A stretch of DNA of 64,000 nt from Bedellia somnulentella (taxonomy: Eukaryota > Arthropoda > Insecta > Lepidoptera > Bedelliidae): the NCBI GenBank assembly GCA_963576735.1, contig OY755181.1:1984001-2048000 (forward strand), given 5' to 3'. Below, one piece after another: positions 17,901-25,580 of the stretch; within the stretch, counting starts at the first letter, position 1, and every line of letters starts with the position of its first letter. Both the position numbers and the translations under genes were made by a program. The notes below the pieces were generated by a model. The model did no database searches, was not told the DNA's origin, and saw only the letters and a list, made by a program, of their open reading frames with translations.

Positions 17901-19782
17901 ACGGTGAGGGAAAACATCATAAGGATACCCACATGGCTAAGTTGTACTTAGTCAAATGACAGTATACTCATAAAAAACGGCGATAGGCCTGCCCCTTATT
18001 CAGGGATATACGGCGTGAATGTTTGAATTAAGTTGGGTTAAAAACGAACGTAGACATTCCAAAATCAGATGAGCATACTTGCAACACTGAGCGGCAATCC
18101 AAGAAATCAAATGTCTTCGAAAACTTATAATCATGGATTTGAATTTAATATGTTTTATATATACATAAAAAAACAGGTCCAGTAAAACATGGAAAGAAAG
18201 AAAAAACTTAAAAAAATCAAAGAAAAGACCATGAAATATGATAATATGATGATAATGAAGGAAATGTATACAGGAAATGTATTGAGTCAGGGACAAAAAT
18301 TCTTGTATCAGTTTCTAGTGTCAAATCTAATCTCTATCCTAAATCTTTTTGCTTATTTTTAAAATTATAATAATAACATTATAATATAAAAAAAAAATAC
18401 GTAAGCATAGGGGGAGGGGGTAAGAGCTTTGCTTACTTTTGCTGACAAGGGGGATGGGGGGGTAAATAATTGTAATAAATCAGCTTACGTAATATTTGAA
18501 CGGCCCCTTATAGCCGTGAGTATATGTATGTATGTAAACTGAGAGCTGGATCTTTACATGATTTGTGGGTAAGGTAGCTAGGAAAAATCTAGAATTACCC
18601 TTTATTTCATCATCTTGTTCCCTCTCTTGGCCCCAAAATGTTTGTTTTGTAGTGGGATATTATCAGCTATTTTAACAAACCTCTGATAAATGAGGGAGTG
18701 TCAAGTCTGATTTATCTACAATGTATAAGTACTTTCACACAGACTTTTAAACTACATATATGTATTTGATAATATTTATGAAAAAATAATGTATGTGCTA
18801 AAACATAAGACTGCTTTTGCAATGAACAGGGGTAGACAAAACTAGTTCAGTGACTAGTTCAGATAGTCCAAAGTGAAATCCTCTATTATAGGGTTATGTT
18901 ACATGTAAAGAACTAAAGGAAAGGTTGGAGTCCCATCACCAACCTTTATTTTACAGCCTTTTCTCCACTCAACTTCCAAAAGTGGCTGAGGAATTTATAA
19001 TTCCTTGGCTCTGGCTACCCCTTCTAGGGAATTAAAGTGGTGAGTATAAGTATGAATGTAAAGAACTAAAAGCCTCATTCCTCTATCTAATACTTATCTC
19101 ATGTAAAAATATGGACTGGTGCTAGCTAAGCAAACACTACACAGGTAACATGAATTTATTACTGATAAAATGGCTTGGTGTTGCTCGATTATATACGGTA
19201 TCAGTTTATAAAAGCTTAGTCCAGGATAAAAAGTGTTATAAACTTTAAATTCAATGATACAATAATAGAAAGATAGTCTGCAAAGAGGCAACATAGCTTA
19301 AAACTTTTCAACTCATTTACCAAACATCTTTGTTGGATTAAAAGGGTTTGATTTTCTAAGAAAGAGCATAAGCTATTTTTATAGAGGATTCTGATATAGG
19401 TAATTCAGATGTACGTTCAGCCTGGTCAGTGATTCCAGTATTCAGTAATTCAACCAAAATCTACTTACCACCTCTTTAAACTCCGTTCTCTGGATCAGCT
19501 CCAATAACCTAAATGATTATTTGGAGCTAATGCAAAATCATGATGACAAAAATTTGTAACTAACAAAAGAAATACATTAGATAAATGGAAAACTTATTGG
19601 TCAACACAGCAGGATTCCTCTCATTAACGGTAAGATTCTTTAATAACACAATATTTACGTGAAAACAAACAGAACCTACCAGTACCGGTGTAACTTTGTA
19701 GAGCGCTATTAGCCTCCGTAATGGAAAGTACACCACGGCTAGCCACAGACCGCAGCAGATATCTATGGATGTCTCCATACAT
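8817..19782 (-). CDS. Nse1: NSE1: non-SMC element 1 of the SMC5/6 complex
   Basis: NSE1 is a subunit of the nuclear SMC5/6 DNA-repair complex; with NSE3 and NSE4 it forms a DNA-binding subcomplex, and its C-terminal RING-like domain gives ubiquitin-ligase activity (family knowledge). Exons on the minus strand: 19680-19782 (start), 16469-16759, 12609-12767, 11553-11686, 8817-8988 (stop). Domains in order: N-terminal helix (IHRYLLRSVASRGVLS); first winged helix (DEVAKVQNVFSAAELEFFRL); second winged helix (YALGVRAIHEFESYFRETVP); RING-like CCLC, CPAC, HTRC, WPCC; acidic tail ending KRKRQRE. Phases agree at the last three junctions. The join between the first two exons does not agree in phase as I read it, so a small exon or a sequence error may lie between. 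Long introns are filled with transposons. Confidence 0.85.
9046..9292 (-). repeat. SINE-A1 copy
   Basis: Lacks most of the TATG tail and has a short extra segment after GTGGGAAAAG. It lies in the last NSE1 intron. Confidence 0.82.
9390..9560 (+). repeat. SINE-A copy, internally deleted
   Basis: Head GCCGTGTAGTTTAGGG joins straight to GGTATTGGGGC, losing about 50 bp of the 5' region; the end ATTAATAGCCTTA has no TATG tail. Confidence 0.7.
9870..10430. other. NSE1 intron, no recognised feature
   Basis: AT-rich, apparently unique sequence. I found no exon, RNA or repeat here. Confidence 0.5.
10440..10537 (+). repeat. SINE-A 3' fragment
   Basis: CTTTCAAAAGTGACCGA to TTTATAGCCGTGTATAACTG; the 5' part is missing. 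Confidence 0.6.
10569..10610 (-). pseudogene. Partial duplicate of the NSE1 RING exon
   Basis: About 42 bp closely matching 11610-11651 inside the real RING exon (CACTCGCTG(T/C)CTC(G/A)ACATGT on the minus strand), with about five differences. It runs into a stop (GTCAAATGATGTGA) where the real exon continues to the WPCC metal ligands. Confidence 0.65.
10783..11043 (-). repeat. SINE-B copy, 5' truncated
   Basis: From the inverted tail CATAACATAAACGTTAC to TCACCGTTAGCAACCATGAT; the tRNA-like head is absent. Confidence 0.8.
11064..11207 (+). repeat. LINE-R 3' end (ORF C-terminus plus tail)
   Basis: Frame reads RACMKRLRDVNEAREVCQDR and TKWRSIVSAYPNGN then TAA, followed by GGGCGTGAGAATATGTATG. 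This gives the 3' end of LINE-R: stop codon about 10 bp before the tail. Confidence 0.75.
11209..11406 (+). repeat. 3' UTR-like LINE fragment ending in TTTC repeats
   Basis: Ends GCAATGAATAAATGTTTTC then TTTC repeats, like the 3' end of the LINE-Q copy at 56447-57090 (GCGAATAAACGTTTTTC then TTTC). No coding frame. Confidence 0.45.
11409..11550. repeat. TATG microsatellite array
   Basis: Repeated TATG with a recurring TAGTATG interruption, giving a higher-order unit of about 14-20 bp. It touches the splice donor of the NSE1 RING exon, whose GT is at 11552-11551 on the minus strand. Confidence 0.85.
11553..11686 (-). CDS. Nse1: NSE1 RING exon
   Basis: Acceptor CTATATTCCAG and donor GTAACA (minus strand). 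GFNCPACQQAVHTRCLNMYL then EKVVKWPCCKT supplies the later zinc ligands of the RING-like domain; the first pair (CCLC) is in the preceding exon. It ends in phase 2 after GGAAATGATAG, matching the last exon. Confidence 0.85.
11767..12064 (-). repeat. Repeat-C copy with tRNA-like segment
   Basis: The minus strand carries a GCTCAATTGGCAGGGCGACG D-arm/A-box segment and GGGTTCTATTCCCGCTGG B-box segment. It is flanked on both sides by AATTAGAATGTTTTGTTCAT (11765 and about 12067), which is either a target-site duplication or a repeat arm. Confidence 0.6.
12365..12485 (-). repeat. Repeat-C partial copy
   Basis: TTAGAATGTTTTGTTTATT and CCTCATGTGGGAATTATTAC, then CGACACCAGCGGGAGGTCATG: the tRNA-like part is cut short at the B-box. 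Confidence 0.55.
12609..12767 (-). CDS. Nse1: NSE1 exon: second winged helix and first RING ligands
   Basis: Acceptor AAACTATTACAG and donor GTAAGG (minus strand), 53 codons, phase 0 at both ends. KLLKTWCRMRYLDKSNTNYA then LGVRAIHEFESYFRETVPDA and VEECCLCKQIVYR. The RETVPDA..C.C stretch is a strong NSE1 family match. Confidence 0.87.
13020..13115 (-). repeat. SINE-A fragment
   Basis: TGGTGGTGGGTCTTCCATAG, CATCGCCTAAAAATTTC and CTTAGTTGCCCCTTGC are a diverged SINE-A middle. Confidence 0.5.
13400..13482 (+). repeat. SINE-A 3' fragment
   Basis: CTTTCAAAAGTAGCTGAAG to GGGATTTATAACAGTGATT. Confidence 0.5.
13500..14637 (-). mobile_element. LINE with ORF1, start of endonuclease ORF2, then LINE-K-like tail
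   Basis: Minus strand: ORF1 (14631-13705) is followed at once by ORF2 in another frame, reading YISLVHQNIQSLSCKLLELE then LCLTEHWLKTEQ. This is the N-terminal motif block of the apurinic-type endonuclease of CR1/Jockey-group LINEs. After about 50 codons it jumps to a T-run and GACTTTTTACTTTTTAC, resembling the TTTGACT tail of LINE-K copies. All of the rest of ORF2 is missing. The element lies in an NSE1 intron, antisense to nothing and parallel to the gene. Confidence 0.55.
13705..14631 (-). CDS. LINE ORF1-like protein: coiled coil plus SGNH-hydrolase-like domain
   Basis: 308 residues. Residues 1-80 are heptad-rich (coiled coil likely); about 110-300 look like an SGNH/GDSL esterase fold, with TLVFSDSLGVNIG giving the nucleophile block and VILIGSSNKVNP the Gly/Asn block. 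A CNKCD pair may be a residual zinc finger. Esterase-type ORF1 proteins are known in CR1-group LINEs, where ORF1p binds the RNA. The frame is intact although the downstream ORF2 is deleted. An in-frame stop lies three codons upstream, so an N-terminal part may have been lost where the mariner region begins. The family is not certain. Confidence 0.5.
   Translation of the reverse strand: MNFKLNRLEQLCSDYELSLDNNKVKISHDSNRIIELEKSLQDITLKYHNSHLEMQSYIEGLEEIIELSKENIKTVETLSGFCNKCDSVSTVINDVSPENRNNMVKPIFAYNRSVSTQRTLVFSDSLGVNIGHHLNKELDQCILNTCMPGASYSQIINSILKEQYDLNTTLVILIGSSNKVNPSDIKKSFERLVNLNVRKIIISDFLYSKHLSYKVNTRIYKLNMLLYNLTLGYRQKIVNFNINNYIKKSLLTKSTLKVPDYSKKRLAMLLASNIVYNNVINLNNITISTDLDAVISTSTNVSANLALN
14640..15930 (+). 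mobile_element. Mariner-like element 1
   Basis: Transposase-bearing DNA element directly upstream of the LINE ORF1. I could not find matching terminal inverted repeats, so the borders are only estimates and one or both ends may be lost. Confidence 0.6.
14820..15874 (+). pseudogene. Mariner transposase, DD34D, one frameshift
   Basis: Cut-and-paste transposase in two frames. Part 1 (14820-15254): N-terminal helix-turn-helix (SKTRAYEWYKAFKEGREVVV) and the GRPSTATT linker. Part 2 (15218-15874) holds the catalytic domain: TGDETWVYEYN (first Asp), MLHHDNAP (second Asp), YSPDMAPSDFFLFP (third Asp); 34 residues separate the last two. At KAQR the frame changes, and compared with typical mariners about seven residues around the junction are missing. 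All three catalytic Asp codons survive; otherwise it is near full length (about 345 aa in family members). Confidence 0.85.
15988..16126 (-). repeat. SINE-A copy, internally deleted, head-to-head with next
   Basis: Tail CATACATATACTCACAGC; loses the segment between CAGCCACTTTCC and AAAAGTCCCAAAATC. It stops at AAATGGGGTA where an opposite copy begins. Confidence 0.8.
16127..16320 (+). repeat. SINE-A copy, 5' truncated
   Basis: Starts at GTTTCTTCCCATGGATG and ends GCCGTGAGTATATGTATG; with the previous copy it forms an imperfect inverted pair. Confidence 0.8.
16469..16759 (-). CDS. Nse1: NSE1 exon: first winged-helix region
   Basis: Donor GTAAGT is strong. The frame reads MTSENFVKEINGKIRPFQQT, IKSVIDELTNEELLVFISLG, ADEVAKVQNVFSAAELEFFR, LLIEEIMTAENRRVTAIQAV, matching NSE1 between the N-terminal helix and second winged helix. 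A TAG lies in frame just upstream, so the acceptor must be GGTAG with the exon starting AAAATG, or this ATG starts a shorter form. Confidence 0.85.
16866..17082 (+). repeat. SINE-A copy, left part (split by a DNA element)
   Basis: Head CTGTGGAGTGTCAGCTTAG through TTCAAGGGATTTA; its tail continues at 18511. Confidence 0.85.
17263..17858. repeat. Large palindrome inside the TTA element
   Basis: Arms 17263-17543 and 17586-17858, about 275 bp each, separated by roughly 40 bp. Both ends carry CTTAGACCTCGC / GCGAGGTCTAGG and the centre CTGGAAAATACCGAAAGAAG inverted. Small differences such as a lengthened A-run show that the arms are drifting. Confidence 0.9.
17893..18024 (+). repeat. SINE-B middle and 3' fragment
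   Basis: GTTGTTAACGGTGAGGGAAA through GGCGATAGGCCTGCCCC to ACGGCGTGAATGTTT, with a deletion between CCCCTTAT and CAGGGATA. Confidence 0.75.
18511..18534 (+). repeat. SINE-A tail, right part of split copy
   Basis: TAGCCGTGAGTATATGTATG continues the copy that begins at 16866. Confidence 0.85.
18916..19059 (+). repeat. SINE-A copy, 5' truncated
   Basis: From GGTTGGAGTCCCATCACC to AAGTGGTGAGTATAAGTATG. Confidence 0.8.
19060..19670. other. Probable NSE1 intron 1, unassigned
   Basis: AT-rich and unique. A short minus-strand stretch at about 19470-19502, LLELIQRTEFKEV followed by GTAAGT, looks exon-like but does not fit the phases of the exons on either side. Confidence 0.4.
19680..19782 (-). CDS. 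Nse1: NSE1 first coding exon
   Basis: Starts at ATG 19782-19780: MYGDIHRYLLRSVASRGVLS then ITEANSALQSYTGT and donor GTAGGT. The IHR.LL..V.SRGVL pattern is the NSE1 N-terminus (family: V-H-R-x-F-L-x2-L-x4-G-V-L). The start is chosen because the homology begins within three residues of it. Confidence 0.78.
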
Positions 19783-19789
19783 AATTAGG

Positions 19790-20850
19790 TTGAGCCAATA
19801 AGCACTAAAACTAAAGTAGGTTCATTATTAACAAAATTTTGTAATTTTCTTAATGCTCGCTTTAAGTTATGTTTGAAATTTTAAATTAAATTCAACAACA
19901 AACGAAACTTTTTTTTCCTTTGATTGCAGCGACTAGTGTTGGGTAGCAAAACTGGGCTAGGTATCGATGGTATAAATTAAGTATAATAACAATAGTATCG
20001 ATTGTATCGGTGGTATTAATATAAAAATATAATACCAGCAAACAAAAAGGAATTGGTGCGTGTACCCTATCGGAGCTAAACCCAGAATCTATACTTTGAA
20101 AGCCGATGACAGCTAAACCAAGGAGGCAGGTACAAGTTCTTTACTTAAAGGGCGATGGGAAAAAACGTCCCCACCATCCAACAGATTTCAAACAAGTGTC
20201 ATTTGAAACATTTATTAGAATAGAGAACTTTTTACTATGGCGACATATTTCAAATGCTTGGGGTTTAGATTTTATAATATATTCTTCTTTTTTACTTACA
20301 AATTTTCTTAGTGTGCAATAAAAAGGACTAGAATATGGCGATCTAAATAATATTTTAATATAAAATGCGTAGTATTTTAAAATCTTTGCTATAAGGTAAC
20401 ATTATTTTTTAGAAACATAAAATTTCATTTTTTTTCTTATATTTCATTGCGTGGAGATTTAGTAGCTCTAAGAATAAAAAAGTATTACGCTAAACGCTAA
20501 TAGTGTCGCAAAATGAAGGTGCCGGAAACCGGTTCGAGCTAGTCGGGACGTGCGCAGAGGAGGTGATTTTGAGAACGTTTTGGCACAATTATGGATACAG
20601 GACGTCAATGTACATAGAATCGTCATTTGTTTACGTGAAATATGCCTTTTTGTCTGAAAAAAAAATATTTTTGTTTAAAAATAAATACATTTGTGCCGAA
20701 AAGTTATTTTTTTATTATAAAAAACCCAAATGTTATTGCAATTAACACAGGTACTTTAGACTTTTTTGGGTCCCAATGAACAAATTGACACATATCCCAT
20801 GACTGTTGTAGGGTGGGGACGGGGTTCATACAAAATCCCACGATGAAATA
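19790..20850. other. Region upstream of NSE1
   Basis: Presumed to hold the NSE1 promoter. No TATA box stands out. ATGACAGCTAAACCAAGGAG at 20107 runs to a CAG/GTACAAG donor-like site, a possible start exon of a divergent gene, but eight codons are too few to judge. A GC-richer stretch (20500-20580) is open but unrecognised. Confidence 0.35.
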
Positions 20851-20857
20851 CAAAACA

Positions 20858-21110
20858 TGCGAGACGACACCCTTTTGGCAACGTTCATTTAATGTTTTTC
20901 TATAATTTTTTATCTTAGTGTTTTTATTGTGTTTTGTATTATATGTCATTTTGTTTTTTTATGTGTGTGTGTGTGTGTGTTAATTTTCTATATATCTCTT
21001 TCGCTACTTTATTTTCATCCATCCCTGTCTGTGCCCAAACCACCTTAACATTATTTTTCTATCTTGCGTACTACGTCATCTTTCACACCTACTTGTTCCA
21101 GAATCACACA
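20858..21110 (-). repeat. Duplicated chimeric LINE segment, copy 1
   Basis: The minus strand reads LRWFGHRQRMDENKVAKEIY, the conserved motif before the end of the LINE-R ORF, then runs into AACGTTGCCAAAAGGGTGTC of a LINE-K-type ORF. The same junction recurs at 22680-22928. A GT microsatellite (20963-20980) is inside. Confidence 0.65.
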
Positions 21111-21129
21111 TACATACAAAAACAGAAGA

Positions 21130-21193
21130 TAAAAAATTGTAGGAAATTATAGAAAAACATTAAATGAACATTGCCAAAAGGGTGTCGTCTCGC
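21130..21193 (+). repeat. Inverted copy of the segment end
   Basis: AAAACATTAAATGAACATTG and CCAAAAGGGTGTCGTCTCGC are the reverse complement of 20858-20914, so this stretch and copy 1 can form a stem of about 57 bp around a 220 bp loop. Confidence 0.8.
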
Positions 21194-21244
21194 TTGTGTG
21201 CCTGGATCGGGACACAGACCGTTCCGAGACACGCTGGTTGGAAT

Positions 21245-21990
21245 AAAAATATAATATAATAAGATAATCATTTTTACTACTACACTAACTGCACATTTTT
21301 ATTTTATAACTAACAACGTTTCAAATACTAACAATAAAAAAACACTCACTATAGCGTAAGCACATATAGTCCGGTCAATTTAGACCAAAAAAAAGAGTAA
21401 GGCTACATTTATTCCCATCCAGCTGAATGCTGGTATAATTGTTCAAAATATAATTATAAATAAAGCCTTAAAAGTCCCTATCATTCCCTTGCGTGCATTT
21501 TTTTTTATTAAAGGGTAAAGGTAAAAAAACGAGTTTTTTAAATTTTTGTTTAAAACGGTGAGTTTTATCTTAAATTTGCCCTAGAAAAAATTGTACATCA
21601 TAAAATTATCTATAAAAAAAATAACGATATTTTTTTCAAAAAGATACCGCTTCTGAGATAAAACTATTCAAAAAGTTGTCAGCGTCATTTTGTGCACACG
21701 TTTGCAAACAATCTCTGGGGTAGTGTACTCAGCGTTTTTTAACGTAGTTTTCTCATTAGGCCTATTTCACAATTTCAAATTATAAAAAGTGATGGATTGG
21801 AAAATAGAATTGATATAAGCGATGGAAATGAAAAAAACAGTAGTAAAATGTTTTCCTCCTGCTCGTATTTTTTAATTGTTTCTTGTTGATCTTCGTTGCC
21901 GTCGTCGTCATCTTTGTCTTCTTCTTATTGGTCCTTGTCGCAGAGTTCTTCTTCGTCTTCTTATTTTTTCTTCATCTTGAGTGCAAGTAA
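21245..21990. other. Intergenic, with pyrimidine-rich tract
   Basis: No gene seen. Around 21880-21965 there is a TTC/GTC-rich low-complexity run on the + strand. Confidence 0.45.
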
Positions 21991-21992
21991 AT

Positions 21993-22710
21993 TGCATCAG
22001 AAAAAAAAAGTCAAAAAGTTTATTTTTCAAAATTAAGTTAACAACTTACATTTGTTGAACGTCATTTTTTTTAAATTTATCATTAGTCCGTTGCTTCGTA
22101 AGGTGTTCGTAAAGAGAAGAAGCAACAAAGAAACTCTTTACATTTACATTTTTTAATTTTTTCAAAATATGGTTTGTACAATTTTGGGTCATATTTTTAC
22201 TTTATAAAAGATTTTCTATGCGACCAAACCAAACGCTAGTTTGACATAATTAAACTAAATTGTCCATTACAAAAACCAATCACATAACGTGAGAAGAAAA
22301 ATCCTCACCAGAAAATTATTCCTGGGAATAACGAGGGAAGATTTATAGCTTTACGGACACGGTCATGTGCGCGTTGGGTTCTTGTCGTTTAAAAAATCTT
22401 GAACACTGTAATAAGATTTCTTTAAAATCATGGCTTTAATTGCCTTTTTAAAAGATGCCACAGGCAATTCCAATATGTCAGAAGGAAGTTTGTTGAACAT
22501 TTTCAGGGATAGTCCCATAAAGGAGTTACTTACTTTATTAAGTCTCCACTTCGGTACGTTAAGTTTGTCCTTATTTCGAGTGTTAACAGTATGCCTATCA
22601 CCAACTTTACTAAATGGTCCAATATGCTTTTTGGCATACATTAAATTCTCAAATATGTATTGACAAGGGACAGTTAAAATGCGAGACGACACCCTTTTGG
22701 CAACGTTCAT
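21993..22710 (-). mobile_element. LINE-K 3' end (RT C-terminus and 3' UTR)
   Basis: Minus strand: ORF end at 22710-22363, then a 3' UTR with CCAAACGCTAGTTTGACAT-like sequence, ending AATAAACTTTTTGAC and a T-run. Truncated at its 5' end. Confidence 0.65.
22363..22710 (-). pseudogene. LINE-K RT C-terminal fragment
   Basis: 115 codons. YIFENLMYAKKHIG, HTVNTRNKDKLNVPKWRLNK, SFMGLSLKMFNKLPSDILEL and KKSYYSVQDFLNDK are typical of the C-terminus of CR1-group pol proteins in insects (y.TRnk..l..p..R, s....iklyNkLP). No catalytic part is present. The end of the same ORF is found again at 59930-60000. Confidence 0.65.
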
Positions 22711-22928
22711 TTAATGTTTTTCTATATTTTTTTATCTTAGTGTTTTTATTGTGTTTTGTATTATATGTCATTCTGTTTTTGTATGTGTGTGTGTGTTAAT
22801 TTTCTATATATCTCTTTCGCTACTTTATTTTCATCCATCCTCTGTCTGTGCCCAAACCACCTTAACATTCTTTTTCTACCTTGCGTACTACGTCATCTTT
22901 CACACCTACTTGTTCCAGAATCACACTA
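22680..22928 (-). repeat. Duplicated chimeric LINE segment, copy 2
   Basis: Near-identical to 20858-21110, including the LINE-R/LINE-K junction, and the same break near TTCCAGAATCACAC. Confidence 0.75.
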
Positions 22929-23059
22929 TTTCTCACTCTATCACACAACCTTACATTACATATACTTCGGAGGGATCTCATTTCCACTGCATGAACTCTA
23001 CTTTAATTCTTCTTCTGCCTTGCCCAATTAGTAAACTCTCTTTTTCTTTTCTTTGAATT

Positions 23060-23780
23060 TTTCAAAATAAATATTTATATATTCTTATTTACTTTACTAT
23101 GTTCCGCGAACGTAGGCTAACACTAACCATCGGAGATATGTGCGCGGATGGTGACGGTGGTGCGGTGGGGTTAGAGCTAAGAGGTAGGATGCACCCAATT
23201 GAGTCAAGAGATGTTTGTCAGGATCCATAGATGTACTAAATACCTAGATATGTTTTATACAAGGAAACCCGCGCTTACGAGTGGCACTGATTGCGGCAGT
23301 TGTACGCACGCACACCACTAGAAATATACCCAAACAACACACCAAGAAATATATTTGAAATGTAAGCGAGATAGCAGCGAGATAGCACATTTCATAGCAA
23401 GCGCTAAAAAGAGACAAACATATTTTCTCTGCACCGACATGAAATATGACCTTAAGACGACCGCTTGACACGCACAATACTTCATCTACTTTATGACACC
23501 TTACACCTAATTTATTATAAATTATAATTAAAACGTTGAAAATGTATAATACTTACTTATGATAAGTAATCTCGTCACTTTTAGTAGTTTTTCGACTATA
23601 GTTTGTTCAAAATCTCATCACACACGACGGCATTCTCGATTATTTTGAGAAACAAACACGCCAAAACAAGTGAACGAAGGCGACAGCAGCTAGTGTGCGA
23701 CTAAAGTCAAGTGAGCCATTTAGCCCCCTTTATAAGTGCCACTTTTGAGCGCGCGTGACTTATCTAAGGTTTTTTATTAG
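23060..23780. other. Intergenic, unassigned
   Basis: Some GC-richer patches (23100-23240, 23620-23760) but no frame, RNA or window repeat that I can name. Confidence 0.4.
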
Positions 23781-23785
23781 ATATC

Positions 23786-23852
23786 TGTGTCAGGATCGTA
23801 TAAAATTGCAATCGATAGTGTCAGCCTACACCAATGGTAAATAGTGGCGTAA
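23786..23852 (+). repeat. LINE-R 3' end fragment
   Basis: CAGGATCGTATAAAATTGCAA, ATCGATAGTGTCAGCCTAC, then AATAGTGGCGTAAGTAG: a diverged end of LINE-R. Confidence 0.55.
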
Positions 23853-23871
23853 GTAGATGTATTTATGTGTA

Positions 23872-24108
23872 CCTATACTCACGGCTATAAATCCCTGGAT
23901 GGGGTAGCCAGAGCTAAGGAATTTAAAATTCTTCAGCCACTTTTGGAAAGTCAAGTAGGAAAAAAGATGGCAAAGTAAAGGTGTTGGTGATGGGTCTCCA
24001 GCCTGATCACCCGAAAATCCCTTAAAATCCCCTATACCGTTAGTCGCCTCTTTTATACACCTTCCGATAGAAATGGGGTAGTGCTATTCTACGCCGACAC
24101 TACACAGC
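23872..24108 (-). repeat. SINE-A1 copy
   Basis: Full length; the tail has decayed to GTACCTATACTCACGG. Confidence 0.85.
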
Positions 24109-24164
24109 AAATTATTGCACTGTATTTATGTATGTATGTTATTTATAGGTTTACAAAAATATCA

Positions 24165-24380
24165 CATACTCACGGCAATGAATCCCTTGAAGGGGTAGCC
24201 AGAGCTAGGGAAACAGAAATTCCTCAGCCACTTTTGGAAGTAGCGTGGGGAAAAGATGGTGGAATAAAAATTGTTGGTGATGGGTCTCCACTAGCATCGG
24301 CCAAAAATCCCTTAAAAGCCCCAATACCGTTAGTCGCCTCTTACATACACCAACCGGAAGAAATGGGGTAATGTTATTGT
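24165..24380 (-). repeat. SINE-A1 copy abutting a LINE-Q fragment
   Basis: Ends at AAATGGGGTAATGTTATTG, missing the last 25 bp of the head, directly beside the RT fragment. Confidence 0.82.
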
Positions 24381-24384
24381 TGTT

Positions 24385-25292
24385 TTAAATGTTGTTAAAC
24401 GTCGTCAACAACCCAGCGGTCTAGAGGAATGCCCCAAGGGTCTATTTTGGGACTAATACTTCTTATTATATATACATCTGATATAATAACGACCATAAAA
24501 AACTGCAGGTATCATATATACGCGGATGATCTGCAAATATACGCATCTGGATATCTCAATAAGACTTTGGAGACGATTGATGCCCTTGACTCGGATTTAG
24601 AGCGGGTGGTTGCATGGTCTGAGAGAAACTGTCTTGTCTTGAACCCCAGCAAGTCCAAGTACATGGTGCTTGGGACTAAATGTCAAATTCATTAAACTAT
24701 TGATGTTCTTTCGACCAATTGTGTAGTTGTCAGTGGACAACCCATAGTAAAGGTGATAGAAGCAAAAAATCTTGGCTTCCTCATGGACGGGGAACTTAGT
24801 TTCGAGAACCATGTTATTTCTGTGGTTAACAATTGTTTCTATCGCCTTAGGGTCCTATACAGTATCCGCGATTATCTTAGTGAGGATTTGCGTGTCCAAC
24901 TATGCGAACCGTTGATACTGTCAAAGTTGAATTACTGTGATGGTGGCTGCATTCTTGGTCGTTCCAAGAAATTAATTCAACGTGTACAAAACGCATGTGC
25001 ACGTTTTTGTTTCCGCGTCCCACCCCGTTCCCTTATCACTCCGTACCTGGACGATGCAAAGCTATTGAAAATGCAGGCACTTAGGCAACTACATCTCGCA
25101 ACTTTGCTTTTCGGTGCGGTTTGGCATGAGATGCCTGACTATTTGTATAAAAAACTGCAATGGTCAAAACGTGGCTATCAGTTTAAAGTCAGGGCGATTC
25201 TGCCGACGCATCGTTCTGCGGCGTTTCGAGGCAGTTTTAGGTTTGCAGCGTCCAATACACATACAAGGGACATTTGGCGGTTTTGGAATTAA
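24385..25292 (+). pseudogene. LINE-Q reverse transcriptase fragment, copy 1
   Basis: Two frames. The first (24429-24695) carries MPQGSILGLILLIIYTSDI and YHIYADDLQIY (catalytic YADD), then NPSKSKYMVLGTK. The second (from 24753) carries KNLGFLMDGELSFENH, CFYRLRVLYSIRDYL and RSAAFRGSFRFAAS. A stop and frame change lie between. Both ends are truncated: it enters just before the GVPQGS box and diverges after FAAS, where copy 2 continues KCWNDLPPPIRD. CR1/Jockey-type RT. Confidence 0.75.
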
Positions 25293-25399
25293 TCAGATAA
25301 GAACCCAAATCATTATATATAATAACAATCGGGATTAACCAACGAACTTTTTTAAAACCACTTACGTGATATGTTTGCCCGACGTTTCGGCACACCAAA

Positions 25400-25580
25400 A
25401 AAAAGAAAAAATGTGAATGTAAAGAGTTTCTTTGTTGCTTCTTCTCTTTACGAACACCTTCCGAAGCAACGGACTAATGATAAATTTAAAAACATTTGAC
25501 GTTCAAAAAATGATAGTTTTTAACTTAATTTTGAAGAATAAACTTTTTGACTTTTTTTTTTGACTTTTGACTTTTGACCT
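25400..25580 (+). repeat. LINE-K 3' tail fragment
   Basis: AATGTAAAGAGTTTCTTTG, CTTCCGAAGCAACGGAC, ending AATAAACTTTTTGAC and TTTTGACT repeats. Confidence 0.7.

Larger units (their letters stand above)
17083..18507. mobile_element. PIF/Harbinger-like non-autonomous DNA element
   Basis: Terminal inverted repeats GGGGCCGTTCAAGTATTACG (left) and, inverted at the right end, GGGGCCGTTCAAATATTACG. The flanking triplet TTA occurs on both sides (17080-17082 and 18508-18510), and removing the element plus one TTA restores the SINE-A sequence GGGATTTATAGCCGTG. TTA/TAA triplets are the target of PIF/Harbinger transposons. It encodes no transposase, and carries a large palindrome and a SINE-B piece. Confidence 0.75.

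Noticed and set aside
19470..19502. Short exon candidate LLELIQRTEFKEV in NSE1
   Set aside because: Phase does not match either neighbour, and NSE1 homology is already covered by the flanking exons.
20107..20321. Possible divergent gene start next to NSE1
   Set aside because: Only eight codons before the donor-like site, no family match and no second exon.
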